Shown: positions 35,579 through 47,432, counted from the first letter of the stretch. The stretch is DNA of 64,000 nucleotides from Xiphydria camelus (GCA_963678675.1 OY783195.1:23679191-23743190), one strand, 5' to 3'. The notes: generated by a model not told the origin, from the sequence alone. Made by a program: numbers and translations.

Positions 35579-36031
35579 CCCCGCGCATAGAAAAAAGTAT
35601 AGTTAAAGTATGTCGGAAGTCTGGGAAAGTTCAACCAAAAAAGTATGGCTACGTAAGTAGTAAGATTGTATCCCGGATTTTCAGCCAGACAATTTTCTGC
35701 TATCGGCTGAGAAATACGACTTACTTGTACCTTTTTAATTTAATTTCGTTGCATGGATTCTTCGTTATAAAACTCTAATGACTTGTTCGGTACGATAATA
35801 TAATTCATTAGTAATAATTAGAGTGTCTAATAAAATAATCGATTGAAATGATACCAACTGACAAGCACAGTCATCGATTACAATATAACCTCGTACAAAT
35901 AATTAAACTCCAATTGAAGGGAGCATTGTTTACTGGCTGAAAGTCTGGGATACGATCCGTAGCCATACTTTTTTGGTTTAACTTTTTCCAGACTTCCGCC
36001 ATTCTTTAGCGATATTTTTTGTTTATACGGG
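35579..36031. mobile_element. Delta element, copy 1
   Basis: The right arm, read on the minus strand, runs TATCGCTAAAGAATGGCGGA then AGTCTGG, an ACCAAAAAAGTATGGCTACG word and GATCGTATCCCAGACTTTCA. The left arm repeats this in plus orientation with small changes. Total length is about 453 bp, almost the same as the copy at 53325-53779. The core is AT-rich, and no transposase is seen. Confidence 0.68.
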
Positions 36032-36087
36032 ACGTTCGAAATAGACAAGTTCAAGAAGGACAAGCAGGTACGACAGAGAGACTCTTA

Positions 36088-36730
36088 GGGGCCATCTATA
36101 AATCACGTGACGCAGTTTTTGACAATTTTTGACACCCTCCCTCCCCAATGAAACATTTGATGACGATAGCGGGAACCCCTCTCCTATCCTCGTGTTTTCA
36201 CGTGACGTTCATACTTAATATAAATCACTTGAAATAGTATGCATTAATTAAACATACGGTTCTTTCGGGTATTACGATTTGTGACTTAAATTTTAGAGAT
36301 ATAAAATAAAATGGAAATCCTCTCGAGTCATTTTCTCTATTATTGATTAAATCACAGTTAAACTAAATTTAGTTTTTAAATATAAAGCAAAAGCTGTTAA
36401 ATTTCAGAATTTTTCGCTCGGGTTTGCAGAAAAATTAAAAAGCTAAACTATTTCAATTTTTAACATTCTTCGTTTGTCTTACAACTTTTTAGCAATATAA
36501 GTGACTAAAAATCTTAAGTCAAAAGTACCTTGGTATCACGTGAAAAGAGAAGACAGAGGGGGAATGTACTGAATTCGTCTTCAAAAAATTAAGTAGGTAC
36601 CTAAAAAAGACATGTGATGCAGTCGCTAACCCCCTCCCTCCCTCCCTCCCTCCCTCATATATCAATTGGTGATGCTTGATTCAAACCCCACCCTCCTTTA
36701 AACTGCTTCACGTGGTTTATGGATGGCCCC
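36088..36730. mobile_element. Harbinger-like MITE with TTA duplications
   Basis: The ends GGGGCCATCTATAAATCACG and CGTGGTTTATGGATGGCCCC form a good inverted repeat with TTA on each outer side (36085-36087 and 36731-36733). A three-base TTA/TAA duplication next to a GGG-starting end is the PIF/Harbinger pattern. The interior contains a (CCCT)n tract at 36631-36656 and no coding sequence. Very similar ends are, from memory, common in arthropod genomes. Confidence 0.72.
36631..36656. repeat. (CCCT)n tetranucleotide repeat
   Basis: Six to seven units of CCCT lie inside the Harbinger-like element. Confidence 0.9.
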
Positions 36731-36733
36731 TTA

Positions 36734-37127
36734 TACGGTCATCAGGGTTATTCAACTTTGTTTGCCCCACTCAAACATCTCCCATAGGCGGTATCGTGGC
36801 CATGTCCTTGTATGAGTACGAATATGAGGCTTGGTGTGATTTTATACTTTCTGGATGGCTCAAAGACGATTTATTAGTTCTACTGTATTCGTTAATGATA
36901 ATGATCGACATCAATATTTTTTCCGCTCCGAATACGATGCAAGTTGGGCCATGAAATAGACTTGAAGCATCTTCAAATACCAATAAAGCGAGTGAGGTAT
37001 ACCTACATTTAATATACAGCATGTCAAGTCAGTCAGGGAGTGTGGCCCACACTGTTCACTTCAGCATTGTTGGTTTCGACACCAGCTAATAACGAGCGGC
37101 TATACTAGACTGAAGCTGTCATGTACA
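36734..37127. other. No gene recognised
   Basis: A 92-codon plus-strand frame overlaps the right edge of the preceding MITE, so it is unlikely to be a gene. Confidence 0.4.
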
Positions 37128-37345
37128 CAGTGACATTCCCAGGATGCGGTACTTAGAGAACGTGTGAGTGCGTGTGAGAGAACACGGTGACGACATAAGG
37201 GCCTTTCTGTTCCACGCAATTCTCTATCGTTCTCGAACTTGTCAAGAAAAATTGTGTGCAATAGAGAGGTTCTTATGCGGTCACTGTGTGTTCTTACTCG
37301 CACTCACGTTTCCTAAGTACCTCATTCTGGTATTGAGAGGATGCA
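37128..37345. mobile_element. Imperfect foldback, relative of 55024-55356
   Basis: CAGTGACATTCCCAGGATGC at the left resembles the CAGTGTGATTCTCAGGATGC end at 55024. The sequence folds back on itself: GGTACTTAGAGAACGTG and GTGCGTGTGAGAGAACA are mirrored by TGTTCTTACTCGCACTC and CACGTTTCCTAAGTACC. The outer right end is degraded. Confidence 0.5.
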
Positions 37346-38608
37346 GGATACCATAATAAAGTGAAAGAAACCAGCCAGGATGAAATCAACGGTGCGGTCT
37401 AGATACCATAATTCCCTGGATAATTTGACATTCTGTATATCGTATGTTCAAGTCTATACTAGATATTATACAGTATCAATTTATCAAGAAATAATATACT
37501 CAGGAGTACTCAATAATCCTGACAGTGGTTAGTAGAAGAAAATAAATGTACGTGTTATAACAACGAACGCGAAAGTGGATCTCTACAAAGTTTCGTATAG
37601 AAGTTATATTACCCATTTCTTATAAAAACGTAGCTCTAAGATAATTGAGTTTAAAGTTTGCGGTACACGTTTAGCGCTTCAAGCACCCGTCCACTTCCAT
37701 TGCCGTCAAATCCGTAATGTCACCAATCTTTGAGCTAACGGCAGTTTAAATGAAAGATAAACGTACGAACTTTGATAAGGGTCCTTCAAAAAGTCAAAAT
37801 TCAGGAGCTCTAGGGTCTCTACTTTTCTCCATAAACAACTCGAAACTTCCAAACAGGTATTACGATATTTCTATAATTTTCTCATACAACTGCACTTCTC
37901 GTCACCTTTTTCTCAATGAGATTCATTAATTAATTCATTTATTACTCATACCATTCATTTATTACCACATTTACTCACTTCGTTATATGAAAATGGAACT
38001 AATGCATGTTTCCTATATCAGTGATGAGTTTTAGCAATGCACTTCAAAGGCAAGAGATGAGTAAAATTAACTACTCTTAGACTAGAATTTTGAGAGCGAT
38101 ACACTTTTAAATGAACCAGTTGCTTCGGATCTTTCGTTTTCTCAACTTTCTTGTAGGAAACTACCGAACCGAATGCACCTCACTTTTTCAATCATCAATC
38201 TAGATATAAGCTCAACTTGCGCGCGCAAAATATTCCACGGCTTTCCTTGGAAATTATTAATTTTCTGCGACAATGGGGCGAGTGTACCCGTGGCAAAGCA
38301 ATCGTCCGGAGGGAACTTTTGACTCGTGTAGATCCCGCGTAAATTCTCATTCGCAAATGACTTTCAGAGCGAGAGAAACTTTAAACACGCGAGCGCTTTT
38401 CCCTCGTCTCGCCGGAATTGTTACCCCTTGAAATGTATTGTTTCCGAATCAACATGAATTTTAAACTTGAAATTATTTAGAAGCAGAGTCGAGATTGGTT
38501 CCTTTCGACTGATTGTGCCTAAATGTGAAAGTGTCTAACAAAACACAAGGGAGAATGGTTGCGATAGGAATTCGAATGGTACCCATTTAGAAATCGTCGA
38601 TATCATGC
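37346..38608. other. No gene recognised
   Basis: The sequence is AT-rich. There are no long frames, RNA genes or bounded repeats that I can see. Confidence 0.5.
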
Positions 38609-39804
38609 TAGTGTAACAGGGGTAAGTAGTAATAGACGTGTTATAGGATGATGAAGTTTTCCAGGATGCATGAAATTACTTTTTGAGCAAGCTAGGTATC
38701 ACTGACAGCCGTCGCAATCGGCCAGTCAATAATGCATCTTCACCGGAGAGAGTTCTATGTATGACGTAAAAGTTTGACATGTAAGTCTGAATTTTCATTT
38801 TCGTAATTTTGGGATTGTACATTTTATTATTATGCCTTATGCAACATGTGGCTATATAATACTTATAATAATAATTATTTTCACTATGAATTTAAATAAT
38901 ATGGAGAGAGTTCATATATTATTAATAAAACATGCTTGTTACTGTGAAAGACTTAAATATCTAGTATTATATAACCAACATGTGGCTATATAATACTTAT
39001 AATAATAATTATTATTTTCACTATGAATTTAAATAATATGGAGAGAGTTCATATATTATTAATAAAACATGCTTGTTACTGTGAAAGACTTAAATACCTA
39101 GTATATTATGTAGCCACATGTTGCATAAGGCATAATAATAAAATGTACAATCCCAAAATTACGAAAATGAAAATTCAAACTTACGTGTCAGACCTTTACG
39201 TCATACACATAGAACTTTCTCCGGTGAAGATGCATTATTGCATTGTATAAGACTTAAAGAGTAACAATTTATTGGGGCAAATTGTAACACGTTACAACTT
39301 ACCCCTAAGTTAACCAAACGGGAAATGAAGTGTTGATTAATTTAAGGTATCTAAGTTTTATCATGGGTATTTTATTGTATACTAGAATGAGGATGTACAA
39401 AACTGTTGATGAATTTAGGTAATTAAAAAAGACTAGTGTTAAATTAAGAATGTAAGTAGAAGAAATGACGTTGATATAGTATTAAAAATTATTAAGCCCT
39501 AATATCTATAAACCTTTTATTATACACTACTTATTCTCAATAATCTTAACAATTAATTTCTGTCACTACTTGCCCCACGTCTGTTACAACTAGCCCCAAT
39601 GAAAGGGCAAGAAGTACATCCGATTTTGTTCACTAAAAGTGAAATTATTTCTAATGTATTGTTTAAATATACTACTGTAATATTGGGAATGGTAGGTGAA
39701 TAAATGAGCTAAATGCTTATGATAAAATTTTCCCTTTTTTTTCATTGCACTCAACTTACAGGCGATAACATAAAAAGTATTACAACTAACCCCGCTCTTC
39801 TCTA
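38609..39804. mobile_element. TA-flanked element with GGGGTAAGT ends, carrying a nested palindrome
   Basis: The left end TA-GTGTAACAGGGGTAAGTAG is mirrored at the right end, which read inward gives TA-GAGAAGAGCGGGGTTAGTT. Words such as ATTGGGGCAAATTGTAACA recur inside. No transposase is recognisable. A separate palindrome occupies 38727-39240, so at least two insertion events are stacked. Confidence 0.55.
38727..39240. mobile_element. Palindromic element with a 134 bp internal duplication
   Basis: The arms begin CAATAATGCATCTTCACCGG and are mirrored by CCGGTGAAGATGCATTATTG at the right. They continue through GACGTAAAAG and CATTTTCGTAATTTTGGG to ATGCAACATGTGGC. The centre holds two direct copies, starting at 38844 and 38978, of a unit beginning ACATGTGGCTATATAATACT. 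The two units are almost identical. Confidence 0.75.
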
Positions 39805-39861
39805 CTCGACATTGATAATCGGCCCAGTATCGTACCTATTTTGTACTTAATAATGACCATA

Positions 39862-40645
39862 TAGGGGAGCCGGTGCCTGTACCGCCCAGCGTACCATTCC
39901 GCCCACCCCTATTTCTCGCTATTTTTGCTTAATATGAATGATTTGATGCTTTCTTCGTAAATTGTTATACCCCAATATTGATTTTATAAAGTCATTGTTG
40001 ACTGTTAATTAATCTTAATTGAGTAAAATATGGAATCAAAATTTCCCCCTCTTAACATCAAACATTTGAGACTCCTAACTGAAGCTTTTTCATATACCTT
40101 TTTTATTATAAATTTACTACTAAGATTGAATTACAAACAATTAGAGTTTTAAGAGTAGCTTAGAATTTTGATAGATTTTTTATTCAGTTATAAATAATAT
40201 TAAAGACACTTTTATTAACGGTACGTTCATGTGTCCTGTACCGCCCGGTAGAAGTTGTCAGTACCGACCAGTTGTCTTACCGACATAACCAGCCTGTCTT
40301 ACCGACATAACCTGTTTGTAGCTTACCGACATAACCTCTTTGTAGCGCGGAGAGTGGGCACGTGCTATAGCGCGGACCCTATCCAAACTCTGAGCGGTCT
40401 ACCTAGGCTAGGCCGCTCGGTGGGCGGTACAGCCAGCATTGGAGCCTAGACCGCTCACCTGCTTCGATTAATTTATTTTCCATTTTTTGGATGTTTTTGT
40501 ACTAATTTTAAGTAATAAATGGAGTACTCATGAAGACAAGACTCTAAGGTATGTCGACAAAATGATTTTTCCTGCTTTAAAGTCACTGAAATTTTAACAA
40601 AGTCATTTTTGTCTTAGGTGGGTGGTATTCCCCCCGCCTCCTCTA
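39862..40645. mobile_element. TA-flanked element with GGGGAG ends
   Basis: TA-GGGGAGCCGGTGCCTGTACC at the left is matched imperfectly by the right end, which reads TA-GAGGAGGCGGGGGGAATACC inward. GCGGTAC-type words recur inside (40235, 40262, 40420). No coding sequence is recognised. It belongs to the same style as 13147, 38609 and 59544. Confidence 0.5.
40266..40346. repeat. Minisatellite: TTACCGACATAACC units
   Basis: Three consecutive units of about 24-28 bp share TTACCGACATAACC, and the last two also share TTTGTAGC. The array lies inside the TA-flanked element at 39862-40645. Confidence 0.8.
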
Positions 40646-41554
40646 CTTGTCGTCTTGTTTTACCCATACTTGCTATTTGCATTGAGCCAGTACTGGTAAT
40701 AAGGCAGGGCTAATACTGGGCCGGTTGTTCTACCAAGTATTATTCATAAACCTTCGAAACAGTTAGCCCAAGAATAACGTCACAGGCGGCTCTATATTCG
40801 CGCTTATTTTTCACCGACAGTCGTTCGACAATCGTCAGAATGACTGAACCGATACTGGTATAATGGATGGGCTAATTTCCGAACCTTAGTTTTGTAGGAA
40901 ATGCCGATACTCGCACTCTCAGTATATCGGGTCGACTTCTGAAGCCAGTACCATGCCAGCCTTAAATGTCAATATTAGCCCGATTTGATCATGAAAAATG
41001 TTTGCCCAGTATTGTTAAGAGCGCCGTAGCAGTACCGGGTCTCGATCGCCGGTACTAGGTCTAGACTGGCCCAATAGTCATTAAGAGGGTATTTACCTAA
41101 AATTGAGGACTCGCCTGCTTACGTAACATTCTACGGAGTTGTCTCCTGGACTCTAGCCCCACGTTATGAGACGAACATATACACAAGTGACATTGTAACT
41201 TTAAATTAAAATTATGCTTCTTCCCACGTGAACGATCGGAGTGTATTACTACTTTAGTTGAATGCATGACCGATTTTGATCATTTTCCTTCCGCATCTTT
41301 CATATAAAATCGGCAAATAGAAATTCGCTTAAACATAAAATAGGCCATATTGAAATTCATATTTATACAGAATAATACGAACGCTTACTTAAAGACGATC
41401 GACATTTTCATTAAGAAAATCCGAATGTGCATTTGCAAAACAAAAACTCACGAATCGACGGCGTAATAACTCCCCGGAAAGTCCGACAACTACAGTATCG
41501 ATGAAAATCATATAAGATACATACATATATCTACGTGAGAGAAGCGGAAGCTTA
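40646..41554. other. No gene recognised; diverged internal direct repeats
   Basis: A unit around GAGCCAGTACTGGTAATAAG with GGCTAAT nearby (40685) resembles one at 40848 (GAACCGATACTGGTATAATG, GGCTAAT). CCCAGTATT and GCCAGTAC words recur to 41060 and also left of 39862. This may be an older element split by the insertion at 39862. Confidence 0.4.
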
Positions 41555-42126
41555 TACAGGGTGTTCGGAAAAAACACCGACACAGAAATAGGGGTGATAG
41601 GTTACGTCATTACAAGTATTTTGATATAAGGGACCTATACCCGCAAGCGCCCTTTTCTGGAGATATCAACTTTTCAAGTTTATAACGACCGAGGTTGATC
41701 AAAGTAGAATAATATTGAGTTTTTTGTCTACCTGTACAATTGAAAAACAAATGAAAACTCCTTGTATCCGCATCATCTTCGAAAAGTACAAGGACTTGAG
41801 CCAAGCGGTTATCCTTTCCGCAAGCAGTTTGCGCAGTGGCACATCTATCCAGAATCGTTTCCGATGTTGCATGGACATGGGTGGCCGTCATTTTGAGTAT
41901 TTGCTGTAGTACATTGTTTTTGTATCTCGTAAAATTAAATATTCGTTACCATCTTGATACGTTTCTTATTATTCTACTTTGATCAACCTCGGTCGTTATA
42001 AACTTGAAAAGTTGATATCTCCAGAAAAGGGCGCTTGCGGGTATAGGTCCCTTATATCAAAATACTTGTAATGACGTAACCTATCACCCCTATTTCTGTG
42101 TCGGTGTTTTTTCCGAACACCCTGTA
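41555..42126. mobile_element. CAGGGTGTTC long-TIR element, copy 2
   Basis: This has the same orientation and nearly the same sequence as copy 1 at 33823-34381. It has complete right-arm text (CGGTCGTTATAAACTTGAAA), so it is 572 bp. It is flanked by TA. The high similarity between two copies 7.7 kb apart suggests recent activity or gene conversion. Confidence 0.85.
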
Positions 42127-42481
42127 TAGGTGTAAATATAATATATGGCTCAGCGGACGGGCATAGTCTGCGCGATGATCGATCGGTAGCCGTCGACGAT
42201 TCAGGCTCGATGCACGATAAAATTAAACGGGTCTTGCTCACGTGCAATATGCAAAATGATCAAATAAAGTGCCTACTTCGCAGGCGGCGAGAAAATGCAC
42301 GGAATAACGTATGAAAGTGAGCAGTCTGTGTTACTTCACAATGCTCTTTCGTCCCTCGAAATACGAAACTACACATTCGTATGCAATGCCACACCAATTT
42401 CTGTTCCGAGAGCATGCATAAAGAGTCGCAAGTTATTTCACCGAAAGCTTCGTCACGTTACAAATTGGCAGCCTCTCTTTT
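42127..42481. other. No gene recognised
   Basis: This is mixed sequence with a 63-codon plus-strand frame lacking a domain. The left border of the gamma repeat may lie here. Confidence 0.4.
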
Positions 42482-42710
42482 GTTAGTTTTAGGGTCTTTG
42501 AAAATCCGTAGAAGAAACTTCTCTTGCGACATTTGAGAATAATCTCGCTGTCGATAAAAGAGTGAAACTCATTGGCATAATAACGCTGAAAAGTATATCA
42601 TGCTTGAATATTATGATTGTTCATATCAGAGAAAAAATTGATCATTACATCTATGAGTGATAGATATGTAGCACTAGCGTGAAAAGTTTAAAACAAAATA
42701 TTCACTATAT
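42482..42710. repeat. Gamma repeat, uninterrupted copy (empty site)
   Basis: GTTAGTTTTAGGGTCTTTGA followed by AAATCCGTA and GAATAATCTCGCTG continue without the insertion seen at 16713-17515. The TA at 42509-42510 corresponds to the alpha insertion point, making this a paralogous empty site. Confidence 0.75.
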
Positions 42711-44246
42711 ACCTACACGAGAGTTCTCGATATTCGCTGCAAACTCGACGATACCGTTCGCGCTCTATCCTAACAATGTGGTCGCTCGTCGACGATTACA
42801 ATGGCTCCTAGAGTCGTCGCGCCACTCGAGTCCTAATATCCCACTTACAATTAGCTGCCGGCGTATCTATGATATCAATTAGCATTTCTGCGAGGATCCT
42901 CCCCTGTAGCGCGGGTACTACGGGCGTCGAAAGAAATTAGTTTCTGCAGGAACGGGTCGACGTGCGACTCTTAATGAATGTTTACCCGTGTAAAAAAATG
43001 ATTAAGCTCCGTCGGACCCGGGGCTGACTTCGTTAACTTTCTCGGCCGAAAAACGCTTTTTGGTCGCCCTCCGAAACGGCGCAGACACTCACCGTTTAAG
43101 TTTCGACCGCAGTCATCTGAAATCGTCGACCGTCGGGAAAGTAAAGCGAGTACGGCGGGGATTTCTCGTATTTATCTTCTTCTTTGTTCTCATCGTGTTG
43201 TTTTAGAGGTAGAGGTAAATTTTCTTCTCGCAACCGCGTACTCCCGTCGACTGTATATACTTACTGTATAGAGGACAGCGTTCATTCGCTCGGGTGAACC
43301 CGGACGGGTCTATTCGTCGCGACGATTGAGCGATACGCATTAGCCGAGGGTTAGCGCAAATCGCGGACAATTTGCGGGGGATAACTTATAGGGCTATGGT
43401 CGGGATATTTCGGTAATCAGGGCTTTTACGGTGAGCCCGAGACACATTAGGGTGGACGTCACGACCGCGTGCCTGTAAAGGATCCCCGTAACACGATCCC
43501 GAGGATGAATTCTTATTACATTGGACGCCGGCGAGCTCTCTTTGCGAAGTAGAGCAATTTTTATCCCCTGCTGTCTAGAGGAACGTACCTTTTCTGAACT
43601 AAATTTGATAATGTTGAATTTTCAGAAATCTATTCGCGGACAGAGTGGCGTGATCATTTTTACTGTGCTGTGTGCGGGAAAAAAGGTAAGTACACGTAGA
43701 GGCCATTTTTGCTGTACACGCTGTAGAATAATTTTCCTCTCGGAAACGTATTTCACATTTTATTACTTTACCTTAAAACTTAGTTAGAAATATCAAAACT
43801 TACAATGTAGTACAGTAATAATTGACGGAAATCTATTACATATATCTATCTTATTGAACATGGAACGATAAACTTTATTTACATAATTTCGTATCCTTTA
43901 CTTGTAATCTACTAGAGACGATACGTAATCAGATGAGGAATAATTGAGCGAGAGGAAATCGATGATCCGATATTTGATGCTCGTAACGGGAAGGCTTACG
44001 AAGCCGTTGTGAAGAAGAAAAGAAAATACGAGAAAGAAAATCGACGCTTTACTAACAATAAGAGAGAATTCAACGCAGGATATTCACATTCATGCTGTCT
44101 ATCCACTACTTTCAATACGTTACATTAGGTTCAAAAGATTAAAGGTTCAATTTAAAATCAGGGGATGCTAGAACTCATTTATATAAATAATATAAATGAG
44201 GTTATTTAATGAGGATATTTTGATTATTTAAAGAATTTACGTGATT
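42711..44246. other. No gene recognised; CpG-rich patch
   Basis: About 42740-43500 is GC-rich and CpG-dense. An 88-codon plus-strand frame at 43521-43787 lacks a domain. The stretch from 43800 onward is AT-rich. Confidence 0.45.
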
Positions 44247-44604
44247 TTGACGTGTCCTAAAAGAAATCACGTAACTCAGCGCTGCAGTTAGAACACGTCT
44301 TTCGCTGTAAGTAACGTATTTTTCAATTACTACACCGATACAAAAATTTGCTTCATCGAAATTAATAAGTTTTTATATATGCTTAAGAGCACATTTATTC
44401 GATTTGAATGAATATTAATTGGACGAATATAAATTTATTGATTCCATTGAATATTATTTAAAAGATTTAATTTCAATTTGCTCTTGGAACTATTCAAATA
44501 CACGTTTACTTCGATCAAGCAGGTATTTTTCAGTGTATAGTACTTGAGATATGTATTTTTTACATACAGCTCCGAATTACGTGATTTTCTTTAGGACACG
44601 TCAA
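44247..44604. mobile_element. Inverted-repeat MITE with TTGACGTGTCC ends
   Basis: TTGACGTGTCCTAAAAGAAA then TCACGTAA at the left is mirrored by TTACGTGATTTTCTTTAGGA then CACGTCAA at the right. The arms are about 35 bp and the interior is AT-rich. No target duplication is clear. Confidence 0.6.
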
Positions 44605-44825
44605 TTTGTGCTGATGACGTTATTGGTACGTGGATTGTCAACCCTTATTCGATATCGTTATATTGGTGGAATAATCCGATATCCGCACATGGACTGCCAC
44701 TCATCCGGAGCAAATGGTACACGATGCTGCAATCTATGCGCACACTTATCCGATGACGTGCCACATGCAGAGCAATCCACAATAACATGGTCTATGAGAA
44801 AAATTTTTTAGATAGGAAATGTTAG

Positions 44826-45000
44826 GAATAGTATCTTATGTCATTGGGCGGAAATTCAAGGTATTGTCAGATTGTGTTTAATTATGTCGTAGCACGAGGT
44901 ATGGTGGGAGGATGAGGCTCGCCGACGGCGAGCCTTGTCCCCTCACCATGCCTCGTGCTACGACCTAAACACAGTCTTAAAAATCCGAGGATTTCAGTCG
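44826..45000. repeat. Repeat shared with 28318-28440, in head-to-head arrangement
   Basis: The left half repeats the block at 28318-28400 in the same orientation. The right half repeats it again inverted, with GTCGTAGCACGAGG facing CCTCGTGCTACGAC. The two halves meet in the hairpin at 44886-44964. Confidence 0.65.
44886..44964. repeat. Long, near-perfect hairpin
   Basis: GTCGTAGCACGAGG and its complement form the base of a 79-base hairpin whose upper stem, AGGCTCGCC/GGCGAGCCT, closes on GAC, with a small internal mismatch zone. Because it is part of a repeat with a second copy at 28378, a transposon terminal structure is more likely than a conserved microRNA. Confidence 0.75.
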
Positions 45001-47123
45001 AATTACATATACTATTTTTTCTCACGAATGCCCATTTCTCAAAACAAAATAAACAGAAGTACATACGGCTCATTTCACGTTGCGTTTGGAAAAAGGACCT
45101 ACTTCGGACTAAGCAATCTTTTGACAGCCTGCGAACTCCCGGTCGGTGCCACGCGGGAAGAACGCCATCTTACGGTCTAAAAATAGGCTGGAAAAGGCCT
45201 CGAAATGGGCATGAGTGAGGAAAAAGCGTTTTTACCTCTGTCTTCTCGATGTTATAGTATATATCGCGACTTTACATCAACAAGCACCAGCGCGTTCAAC
45301 CATAAAGGCGCACGTAAAGAAAGGATGGCAATCCAGATTAGGTAATAACGTGTACGAGTGAAATATCATCAAAAAATTCTTCATGTAACATGTTAATATG
45401 TTTCATGCACATTTAATTGAGGCTATCAAATGCTGTATTTTTCTGCCGTAAGATTACGCTTTGAACAGGTCCATTGAAAGTCAATTCTATTGTTTGCAAA
45501 CTGGACGAAAATAACTGTTCGAAATTGAAAATGGGTGAAATATCACCCAAGGAGCGCGTTGCGTTCAGAGTGCACTCAGTTCAAATTCGAGCGAATTCTC
45601 TGTAAACGCCCGAAATTCACAGACCTTTGTGCCTGGATAAACTTCGTTATGCCGGAACACCTACATACTTATGTACCTGTACATATAGCAGGCGCTCCGT
45701 GCATCGAACGCAACGACAAAAGCGAGCGAGCGCGCGAAAAAGAAATTGCCACTCGCGCGCGCCCCCGAAGCAACTTGTACACGACGAAGTGTACTATCCG
45801 TATATACACACGTCGGACGCGATAGTTCGCGGCACGAACGACCCGCATTGAGAATAGTCGGGCATAACTCGAATTCTCGCTAAATTTCGGAAATTCAACA
45901 ACCCCCGTAACCTGACAAACTTCATTACGCCACCGCGTTACTTACCGTGTCGCGGCACTCAAGCTCCGTAGTGTCGCCGGCTAACTAAGACTGACGTACT
46001 TAACGAGCGTGCGGGCCCGCGCGCCTTCATCTGCATCGATAGGCGTAGCATGCGCCCCGCGTTTCCGCAACGTGAGGTATACAGTCACGCGTTTCCGACG
46101 TGGGTCACGATTGCAGCGCATTCCGCGCGTAATCGGTTAACGCGCCGATAGGCATACCGACGCGTACAGACGTCCAACTCGACGAGCCGCTAATTAAAGG
46201 GGAAAAAAGTCGGCGCGATATTTCTTCCCCGGTTTCGAAATTCAATTTGTAAAATACCAGCGCCGAAGAGCCTTATCGGTTACCGGCGCGTACGTGAGAG
46301 GAGCGTTTCGGATCGTTATCCCATCTCGCCGACTAATACGGTTTGTCAACTCGCCGGCCGGTATTTCCGCACGAATGTGCTCGTATCCAGGGAAAAGAGA
46401 CGCCGCGCCGACACGAACTAGTCGACAATTACAAAGTCCAATTTTAACGTCAGTCCCCTGGGCGCAGCCGCGTGCTACGCGCCGTAATTCCACGGATCCG
46501 TGTATAGGCGGGTGGGTGTACCTGTGCGACGCCGGCGCTACGTGATGCGCGACGTTAGGGTACAATGGAAACTGTGCTTGACCAGACGTCCGTCCAAACT
46601 GTTACGACGCCCCATTCTCTCCGGGAATCTCCATCATGTGTACCTACGCGGAATGAAGTTCTCGGCGTCGTAACGCGCGCCCGGAGGCGGGAGGGTCGCG
46701 GGATGCGATAACGATCGCTCGGCTTTAAGTCGATTTATCGAACGTGAAGAACCCCGGACGAGTTCCGGTCGATACCCGGCGCGAAGCACGGGAGCGTTGA
46801 AATTAAATATGCGACGATTAGGTGGCCTCCTTCCGACTTTATATTTCCCCTTCGCAACCGAGCCATACAATTCGGAGATCGGTTAGGTCGAACTTTCTAG
46901 CGAAACGCTCGCGCGTGTATGACGTCGTCGTATCTATGTATCACTCTGGAATGGAGATAACATATACCTAATGGGGGGTAAGGATATCTTTTTGGTGTTG
47001 TGGACGGTGGCGTCGTTGTCGTTGCGGTTTACAGTTTTGGCTGTAGTGGGATAGATTATAAGAAGGTGTGTAAATGGTATTTTTACCTGCTATAATTCAT
47101 TTTTATTTAAGTCGAGGGTGAGT
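45001..47123. other. No gene recognised; largest CpG-rich patch
   Basis: From about 45700 to 46920 the sequence is strongly CpG-dense, with overlapping frames on both strands (up to 107 codons), none with domains. It could be a promoter island of a gene outside the window or within a long intron. Confidence 0.45.
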
Positions 47124-47388
47124 TACACTGAGAAAAATAACTTCGTCAATCAAACAAAATTTTCGAGATCATGAACAAACCGTTTGGTGAAATGTGGATC
47201 CTCTCCATCTGTTGGGTTAAACTGACCAATTTTTAGTTGGAATAATTAAACGATTGGTTGGAATAATTAAACATTTCGTTAGAGTAACTAAATATTTGGT
47301 TCAACTAACCAGTATTTCGGTTAGACTAACGAGACATGTTTAACCAGATGCGTTTTGTCATTTTAACCTAATTATTTTTCTCAAAGTA
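47124..47388 (+). mobile_element. CACTGAGA-type MITE, full copy
   Basis: TA-CACTGAGAAAAATAA at the left and TTATTTTTCTCAAAG-TA at the right frame a 265 bp element. The body consists of degenerate units such as GGTTGGAATAATTAAAC and AATATTTGGTTC. A reversed copy is at 33070-33311, and a divergent one follows at 47433. Confidence 0.7.
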
Positions 47389-47432
47389 GAGATCGATCTA
47401 CACATAATATCCGATCCTGCTCAGGCTCGACG

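Noticed and set aside
44551..44811. A frame with C-N-L-C and D-D-V-P-H words, resembling the cysteine/histidine tail of some non-LTR reverse transcriptases
   Set aside because: The spacing is wrong, no reverse transcriptase motifs lie upstream, and the left half overlaps a MITE.
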